Positions 7,694 through 11,790 of a DNA stretch of 11,790 nt are shown here, in pieces. The stretch is from JASFTV01 sp050050615 (lineage in GTDB: Bacteria > Desulfobacterota > DSM-4660 > Desulfatiglandales > HGW-15): NCBI GenBank assembly GCA_050050615.1, contig JASFTV010000086.1, forward strand, positions 1 through 11,790, given 5' to 3'. Below the pieces are notes generated by a model. That model worked only from the letters and a program-made list of their open reading frames with translations, did not search any database and was not told where the DNA came from. The first letter of the stretch is position 1. Each line of letters begins with the position of its first letter. Made by a program: the position numbers and the translations under genes.

Positions 7694-8461
7694 ATGGAAT
7701 TTGAGTGCATTATCTACGAAAAAGAGGACAGCATTGCCACCATTAGATTGAACAGGCCCAAGGTCTTGAACGCCATGAATAAGCAACTTTGGCTTGATTT
7801 TCAGGTGGCACTTGAGGATGTTAAGAATGCCCTAGGGATAAAGGTCCTGATCATTACGGGAGAAGGCAGGGCCTTTTCCACGGGTGCTGATCTTAAGGAA
7901 TCGAAGGACAGGACCATAGAAGCCTATCGGGACTACCTGATTGAACTCCAGGAGACATCAAGGAAAATCATCCGCTTTGAAAAGCCGACGATTGCCGCTA
8001 TTAATGGTTATGCACTAGGATCAGGATATGAACTAGCCCTTGCCTGCGATATCCGTATCGCAGCAAATGAGGCACAGATCGGCTCTCCGGAGGCACGAGT
8101 CACTTCCTCGGTGACTGGCGGCGCCCTGAGACTCGTTCAGGATCTCATAGGTCCAGGGAAGGCGAAGGAACTCCTTTTCACAGCAGAATACATAGATGGA
8201 AAAGAGGCAGAAAGAATCGGCCTGGTCAACAAGTCCGTTCCTCTTGAACAGCTTATGGATGAAACCAAGGAAATGGCAAAGAAGATTGCGAAAAACTCAT
8301 CCTTTTCCATAAGCATGATCAAGAGGGGTTTGAATATGGCAAGAGGAGAGATAAGTCTCGAAGCCCTGATGGACTATGAAATCGAGGCTTGTCTGGCCTG
8401 TGTTTCCACGAAAGAGAGACAGGAGTCTCTGAAGGAATTCGAAGAGAGAAAAAAGAGTTAG
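7694..8461 (+). CDS. Enoyl-CoA hydratase/isomerase family protein (crotonase)
   Basis: Soluble crotonase-fold enzyme, 255 residues, a usual length. The N-terminal half has the CoA-binding and oxyanion-hole segment GRAFSTGADLKE (58-69) and the second oxyanion segment NGYALGSGYELALACDI (104-120). Glu113 and Glu133 (in GSPEARV) match the two catalytic glutamates of classical enoyl-CoA hydratase, so hydration of a 2-enoyl-CoA is chemically possible; other crotonase reactions (isomerase, hydrolase, dienoyl-CoA hydratase) are not excluded. The ATG at 7694 is chosen because AAGGAG (7682-7687) precedes it by six bases and the product then starts MEFECIIYEKEDSIATIRLNRP, as in relatives. A longer frame from 7601 would add 31 residues unlike the family. 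It sits between the ADP-forming synthetase and the ferredoxin-oxidoreductase genes, suggesting a shared acyl-CoA pathway. Confidence 0.92.
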   Translation: MEFECIIYEKEDSIATIRLNRPKVLNAMNKQLWLDFQVALEDVKNALGIKVLIITGEGRAFSTGADLKESKDRTIEAYRDYLIELQETSRKIIRFEKPTIAAINGYALGSGYELALACDIRIAANEAQIGSPEARVTSSVTGGALRLVQDLIGPGKAKELLFTAEYIDGKEAERIGLVNKSVPLEQLMDETKEMAKKIAKNSSFSISMIKRGLNMARGEISLEALMDYEIEACLACVSTKERQESLKEFEERKKS

Positions 8462-8567
8462 CGTCCCCAAAGATAGCGGTCTGGGACGTCCCTATCACCA
8501 AGCGGCCGCTAAAGGATTCAAAGCAAGGTTATGAACAAATGAGATCAAAGAACACGGTGGGTGCTTC
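8462..8567 (+). other. Short gap with palindromes before the ferredoxin gene
   Basis: This 106-base gap has perfect 10-base palindromes GGGACGTCCC (8483-8492) and AGCGGCCGCT (8501-8510), the first nested inside GATAG/CTATC (8472-8476, 8492-8496). They could form small hairpins in the mRNA. There is no U-run, so termination is not supported. Confidence 0.3.
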
Positions 8568-8792
8568 GTGAAAAAGGCATCAAAAAAAGAGAAGCGGAAA
8601 AAGGTTGACGCCATTGAAATCAATCGAGATTGGTGTAAGGGGTGCGGTATCTGTGTTGCCTTTTGCCCCAAGGAGGTGCTAGTCCTTGATGATCATGAGA
8701 AGGCTTTTGTGAGGTATTTGGAGAACTGCAACGCCTGTGGACTTTGCGAACTTCGTTGTCCGGATATGGCGGTTGATGTCGTGACTGAATGA
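8568..8792 (+). CDS. korD: 2-oxoacid:ferredoxin oxidoreductase delta subunit (2x[4Fe-4S] ferredoxin)
   Basis: Small electron-carrier subunit, 74 residues. Two ferredoxin motifs are intact: Cys23, 26, 29 and 33 (CKGCGICVAFCP) and Cys54, 57, 60 and 64 (CNACGLCELRCP), which should hold two [4Fe-4S] clusters passing electrons from the alpha-beta core to soluble ferredoxin. The N-terminus is lysine-rich (MKKASKKEKRKK). The start is a GTG at 8568 with GGTGGG 6-12 bases upstream; no in-frame ATG occurs before the first cluster motif. It is upstream of, and on the same strand as, the alpha, beta and gamma genes, the KorDABC order found in many anaerobes, but 333 non-coding bases separate it from the alpha gene where an immediate junction would be expected. 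The korD name follows from context. Confidence 0.88.
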   Translation: MKKASKKEKRKKVDAIEINRDWCKGCGICVAFCPKEVLVLDDHEKAFVRYLENCNACGLCELRCPDMAVDVVTE

Positions 8793-8812
8793 ACGGACAT
8801 CTTTTGCTGTAT

Positions 8813-9085
8813 GCCGGAAGCCCGGTCCTTCGAGCCCACCGGCTCGCAAAGTCTACGCGCGTGTCAAGGCCTGGCAGTGGCGGGCAGGGGCCTTGGAGAG
8901 GAAGGTCCGGAGAGGGAGGCTTGGCCGCACCTAAGGTGTGCCGGGGCGGCGAACCCCGAAGATGGGATTCGCGTCCGTGTTGGGAGGACACAATTTCTGA
9001 GATGCGGCCATTCGAAAAGGCCCCAACCTCCCTCCAAGAGATGCCATGCGGGGGTGGCGCTAAGGCGGGTGCTGTGGGCGCGGAT
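8813..9085 (+). ncRNA. GC-rich, potentially multibranched structured RNA element of unknown family
   Basis: The stretch between the delta and alpha genes is much more GC-rich than its flanks and has dense complementarity. A long closing helix pairs 8914-8924 (one bulged C at 8920) with 9023-9032 for 10 bp, and 8892-8897 pairs with the adjoining 9033-9038. Nearly flush inside it are hairpins 8926-8931/8935-8940, CGGGG/CCCCG (8942-8946/8954-8958), GTCC/GGAC (8973-8976/8986-8989) and GGCC/GGCC (9006-9009/9019-9022). Upstream are CGAGCC/GGCTCG (8831-8836/8841-8846) and CAAGGCC/GGCCTTG (8865-8871/8889-8895; this competes with the 8892 pairing). Downstream is GCCA/TGGC (9043-9046/9055-9058). I cannot match it to RNase P, tmRNA, SRP RNA, 6S, group I or II introns, or a known riboswitch. 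It may be a leader or processing element for korABC or the remnant of a mobile RNA element. Confidence 0.45.
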
Positions 9086-9125
9086 TCTTTACTAATTTCA
9101 GAGCTCATAGGGAAGTTATAAAGAG

Positions 9126-10274
9126 ATGGGAGATAAAATCCTTTTTGTTCAGGGAAATGAGGCCTGTGTTGAGGCAGGGCTTTACGCGGGCCTCGATTTT
9201 TTTGCAGGTTACCCCATTACGCCCTCCACGGAGATCGCCGAACTTCTTGCCGTTCGACTACCCCAAAAGGGAGGCAAGTTTATCCAGATGGAAGACGAAA
9301 TCGCCTCCATGTGTGCCATCATTGGGGCGTCCCTGACAGGGCTCAAATCCATGACCGCCACGAGTGGCCCCGGATTTTCCCTGAAACAGGAGGCGATCGG
9401 CTACGCCATCATGGCAGAGGTTCCATGCGTGGTGGTTGATGTGCAGCGAGGTGGCCCCTCTACAGGGATGCCCACCAAGGGCAGCCAGGGTGATGTCATG
9501 CAAGCGCGCTGGGGAACACACGGAGACCATGCGATCATTACGCTGACCGCCTCCAATCACCAGGACCTATTTGCTATCACGGTGGAGGCATTCAATCTTT
9601 CTGAAACCTATCGAACGCCGGTTATTCTACTCTTTGATGAAGTGATCGGCCACATGCGGGAGAAACTCGTCCTGCCTGAACCAGGTGAGATACCTTTGGT
9701 GGAAAGGCTATGGACATCGGTCAAGGAAGGCACGGATTACCATCCCTATCTGCCGAGAGAAGATGGCAGGCTTCCGATGTCTGATTTCGGTGGGGTTCAT
9801 CGTTATAACGTCACCGGATTGGTGCACGATATGTGGGGTTTCCCTTCGGATAGTCCCCAGATTGCGTACGGCCTAATGCGCCATCTGGTGGATAAGATCG
9901 AGGGGCAAGTTCAGGAGATGACCCATTTAAAAGATTTCTACCTAGATGATGCAGAGACGGTATTGATCTCTTATGGATCTTCTGCGAGGTCGGCTCTTCA
10001 TCTGGTGGAAAATCGAAGAGCCCGCGGAGAGCGGTTGGGATTGCTGGAACTTCAGACCTTGTGGCCATTTCCTGCTGATGCGGTCAGGGAGAGGTGTGAG
10101 CATGCGGAGTACGTGGTGGTTGTGGAAATGAATATGGGCCAGATCATGCAAGAGGTGAAAAAGGTCCTGGATAATGATGAAAAGGTGTTTCTGGCTAACC
10201 GCATTGACGGCATGTTTATCAGCCCCACGGATATTCGGAATATCCTACGAGTTATCCAGGGGAAAGGGGTCTAA
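9126..10274 (+). CDS. korA: 2-oxoacid:ferredoxin oxidoreductase alpha subunit (KorA type)
   Basis: Forms the catalytic core with the beta subunit; the enzyme oxidatively decarboxylates a 2-oxoacid with CoA to acyl-CoA, CO2 and reduced ferredoxin. The 382-residue product begins with the pyrimidine-binding domain: YPITPSTE (29-36), QMEDEIASM (54-62), TSGPGFSL (79-86) and QRGGPSTGMPTKGSQGD (107-123). A transketolase C-terminal-type domain follows from about 270 (LISYGSSARSA onward). There is no fused gamma domain, so it is the short KorA form. The ATG at 9126 has AGGGAAG (9109-9115) 10 bases upstream. The beta gene starts three bases after its stop. 2-Oxoglutarate is the default assignment for this subunit layout, but branched-chain or aryl 2-oxoacids are possible; the sequence alone does not settle it. 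Confidence 0.92.
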   Translation: MGDKILFVQGNEACVEAGLYAGLDFFAGYPITPSTEIAELLAVRLPQKGGKFIQMEDEIASMCAIIGASLTGLKSMTATSGPGFSLKQEAIGYAIMAEVPCVVVDVQRGGPSTGMPTKGSQGDVMQARWGTHGDHAIITLTASNHQDLFAITVEAFNLSETYRTPVILLFDEVIGHMREKLVLPEPGEIPLVERLWTSVKEGTDYHPYLPREDGRLPMSDFGGVHRYNVTGLVHDMWGFPSDSPQIAYGLMRHLVDKIEGQVQEMTHLKDFYLDDAETVLISYGSSARSALHLVENRRARGERLGLLELQTLWPFPADAVRERCEHAEYVVVVEMNMGQIMQEVKKVLDNDEKVFLANRIDGMFISPTDIRNILRVIQGKGV

Positions 10275-10277
10275 CCC

Positions 10278-11081
10278 ATGTCAGTGAGGGAGTACCTCCG
10301 CGAAAGGTTTATGCCCCACATCTGGTGCCCGGGATGTGGGCATGGCATTATCATGAACAACATGATACGGGCGATTGTTGCTCTTGGTCTACAAAAAAAA
10401 GATATCGTTATGGTGACAGGGATAGGTTGCTCTTCCCGAATCTCCGGATACCTGGATTTCCATACCCTACACACCATCCACGGAAGGGCCCTTGCCTTTG
10501 CCACGGGGGTCAAACTCTCGCGGCCTGAGCTGACGATCATTGTCCCCATGGGGGACGGAGATGCTTTAGCCATTGGAGGCAATCACCTCATCCATGCAGC
10601 GAGGCGTAACATAGACATCACGGCCATCATCATGAACAACAACATCTATGGGATGACTGGAGGGCAGTTTTCACCGCTTTCCGGTTACGGGGCAGTGGCC
10701 ACAACAGCGCCCTACGGCAATATCTATGAGGCATTCGACATCGTGGAACTGGCCAAAGGTGCCGGTGCCTCCTTTGTGGCCCGCACCACCACCTACCACG
10801 TGACCTTCATGAAAGAGACCCTGGAGAAGGCGATTCTGCACAAGGGCTTTTCAGTCGTGGAAATATTGACGCAATGCCCGACCTATTTCGGCAGAACGAA
10901 CAAAGTGGGTGATGCGGTGGATATGATGAATTACTTCAAGACTCACACTACTCCCAAAGGCTCTGGAAAGAAAGAAAAGGATCCCGAGCTGATCGAAAGA
11001 GGGATTTTTGTCCAGGACGAAAGATCGGAGTATTGTGCTGAATACGAAAAGGTTGTAGAAAGAGCTCAAATGGGAAAGTAG
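10278..11081 (+). CDS. korB: 2-oxoacid:ferredoxin oxidoreductase beta subunit (KorB type)
   Basis: Thiamine-diphosphate-binding catalytic subunit, 267 residues. WCPGCGHG (16-23) supplies Cys17 and Cys20; Cys51 in TGIGCSSR and Cys200 in LTQCPTYFGR complete a four-cysteine set with the spacing expected for the proximal [4Fe-4S] cluster of this family. The diphosphate/Mg site is GDGDALAIGGNH (92-103) with NNNIYGMTGGQ (120-130). All key residues are present, so the subunit should be active. A purine-rich GGGGAAAGGGG ends the alpha gene and serves as the ribosome-binding site; the ATG is three bases after the alpha stop. The gamma gene starts five bases after its stop. The C-terminal 60 or so residues are charged and variable, as usual in KorB. 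Confidence 0.93.
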   Translation: MSVREYLRERFMPHIWCPGCGHGIIMNNMIRAIVALGLQKKDIVMVTGIGCSSRISGYLDFHTLHTIHGRALAFATGVKLSRPELTIIVPMGDGDALAIGGNHLIHAARRNIDITAIIMNNNIYGMTGGQFSPLSGYGAVATTAPYGNIYEAFDIVELAKGAGASFVARTTTYHVTFMKETLEKAILHKGFSVVEILTQCPTYFGRTNKVGDAVDMMNYFKTHTTPKGSGKKEKDPELIERGIFVQDERSEYCAEYEKVVERAQMGK

Positions 11082-11086
11082 GTTCA

Positions 11087-11668
11087 ATGGAAAAATACCG
11101 AATTGTATTCTCAGGTTCAGGAGGACAGGGGGTGATTACGGCATCCATCGTCCTTGCCGAAGCAGCGGTCATCCATGAGGGCTTGAATGCCGTGCAGTCC
11201 CAAAGCTATGGCCCTGAAGCTCGGGGTGGCGCAACCCGTGCGGATGTGATTATCTCCGACAGGGACATTCGCTTCCCCAAGGTGATCCAGCCCAATATCC
11301 TGGTATGTCTCACCCAACAAGCGTACAACAAATTCTCAGGAACAATCCGACCGGGAGGCGTTTTACTGACCGACAACCATTTCGTCAAGCAAGAGCGCAG
11401 GGTGGATGCTCGCCAGGTGGAGCTCGGGATGTACAGAGCGGTTATGGATAGAATCGGTAAACCCGTTGTCTTCAATATCTGTATGCTCGGAGCCATGTTA
11501 GGTTTGATCCCCTTGGTCAAGACGGCGTCGCTCGTCAAGGTTCTGGAAACGAAAATCCCGGGCGGCTTCTTGGAAATGAATAAGCAGGCTCTCGAAATCG
11601 GCTTGCAATTGGTAGAAGATGCGGGAATGAAATCAAAAAGCCTGCCCTCATCGCAGGGACAGCCCTAA
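11087..11668 (+). CDS. korC: 2-oxoacid:ferredoxin oxidoreductase gamma subunit (KorC type)
   Basis: Gamma subunit, 193 residues, of the pyruvate/ketoisovalerate oxidoreductase catalytic-domain family; in related enzymes this domain contributes to CoA binding. The N-terminus carries the family hallmark FSGSGGQGVITAS (8-20), followed by QSQSYGPEARGGATRADVI, the second conserved block. The ATG at 11087 lies five bases after the beta TAG; the ribosome-binding site is weak (GGGAAAGTAGG inside the beta gene end). It is the last recognised gene of the delta-alpha-beta-gamma set. No terminator hairpin was found in the 120 bases after its stop, so transcription may continue to the right. Confidence 0.92.
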   Translation: MEKYRIVFSGSGGQGVITASIVLAEAAVIHEGLNAVQSQSYGPEARGGATRADVIISDRDIRFPKVIQPNILVCLTQQAYNKFSGTIRPGGVLLTDNHFVKQERRVDARQVELGMYRAVMDRIGKPVVFNICMLGAMLGLIPLVKTASLVKVLETKIPGGFLEMNKQALEIGLQLVEDAGMKSKSLPSSQGQP

Positions 11669-11732
11669 TCAATCCCTTCGGTCAAGTCCATTCACCTTTC
11701 GTCACCATCTGATCTCTTTTTCTGCGGATACA

Positions 11733-11790
11733 ATGCTCAAAGCAACCCGTCGATTTCGAGGAGTCCATGCGGCCGAGGGCAGCCGAGCGG
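11733..11790 (+). pseudogene. Possible livG-like gene start, cut by the window edge
   Basis: An open frame from ATG at 11733 reads MLKATRRFRGVHAAEGSRA to the window end. Its first 14 bases, ATGCTCAAAGCAAC, are identical to the first 14 of livG (complement of 1731-1744). The frame then resembles LivG with three residues missing (LivG: MLKAT, five residues, FGGVRAV; here: MLKAT, RR, FRGVHAA). The resemblance stops after HAA, where LivG continues HKLSF, and there is no ribosome-binding site upstream. This could be a decayed or truncated livG copy, or a chance match. The strand and frame are only as good as this short similarity. Confidence 0.2.

Noticed and set aside
8822..8848. TTCGAGCCCACCGGCTCG resembles the T-arm and 3' end of a tRNA
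   Set aside because: The T-stem would have two mismatches of five, and no D-arm, anticodon arm or acceptor partner is found upstream, which is ferredoxin coding sequence.
8870..8890. On the minus strand, CCCGCCACTGCCAGG resembles the B12 box of cobalamin riboswitches
   Set aside because: The other conserved cobalamin-riboswitch blocks (GGGAA..GGTG and the downstream AGGAGACC part) are missing, and the strand is opposite to all flanking genes.
8895..8911. GAGAGGAAGGTCCGGA resembles the GAGGAAAGTCCGG core of RNase P RNA
   Set aside because: The matching 3' core (ACAGAA..CCGGCTTA) and the other universally conserved RNase P segments are absent in the following 250 bases.
8789..9121. 110-codon plus-strand frame overlapping the ferredoxin stop, plus overlapping frames in other phases
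   Set aside because: The product is Arg/Gly/Pro-rich with no domain, several frames are open at once because of high GC, and the region is better explained by RNA-like complementarity.

Overview
The window looks like part of an anaerobic bacterial chromosome, most plausibly a Desulfobacterota/deltaproteobacterial-type organism. This rests on the combination of a ferredoxin-dependent 2-oxoacid oxidoreductase, an ADP-forming acyl-CoA synthetase and a LIV-type ABC importer. That is inference from gene content; no rRNA or other taxonomic marker is present.

Layout. Positions 1-314 are non-coding and hold a compact inverted-repeat element (about 31-151) that resembles a MITE. Positions 315-4904 on the minus strand are a complete branched-chain-amino-acid-type (LIV/HAAT) ABC importer, in transcription order livK (binding protein), livH and livM (permeases), livG and livF (ATPases). 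A strong hairpin lies between livK and livH. Positions 4905-5287 are a divergent intergenic region with a good extended -10 promoter facing right. On the plus strand follow a fused ADP-forming acyl-CoA synthetase (5288-7417), an enoyl-CoA hydratase/isomerase (7694-8461) and a four-subunit 2-oxoacid:ferredoxin oxidoreductase in the order delta, alpha, beta, gamma (8568-11668). About 330 bp of GC-rich sequence separates the delta and alpha genes and can be folded into a multibranched RNA. The last 58 bases begin a possible open frame resembling the start of livG.

How the genes may work together. The importer would bring in an amino acid or an organic (possibly aromatic) acid. The KorDABC-type enzyme would convert a 2-oxoacid plus CoA to acyl-CoA, CO2 and reduced ferredoxin. 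The crotonase would act on an unsaturated acyl-CoA. The ADP-forming synthetase could recover the thioester energy as ATP, or activate an acid at the cost of ATP. No dehydrogenase, thiolase or aminotransferase is in the window, so the pathway is incomplete here and the substrate cannot be fixed. The binding protein's ligand loop does not look like the classical leucine/isoleucine/valine pocket, so 'liv' should be read as a family label.

The most interesting unexplained items are the folded element between the ferredoxin and alpha-subunit genes, the MITE-like element at the left edge, and the livK-livH hairpin.
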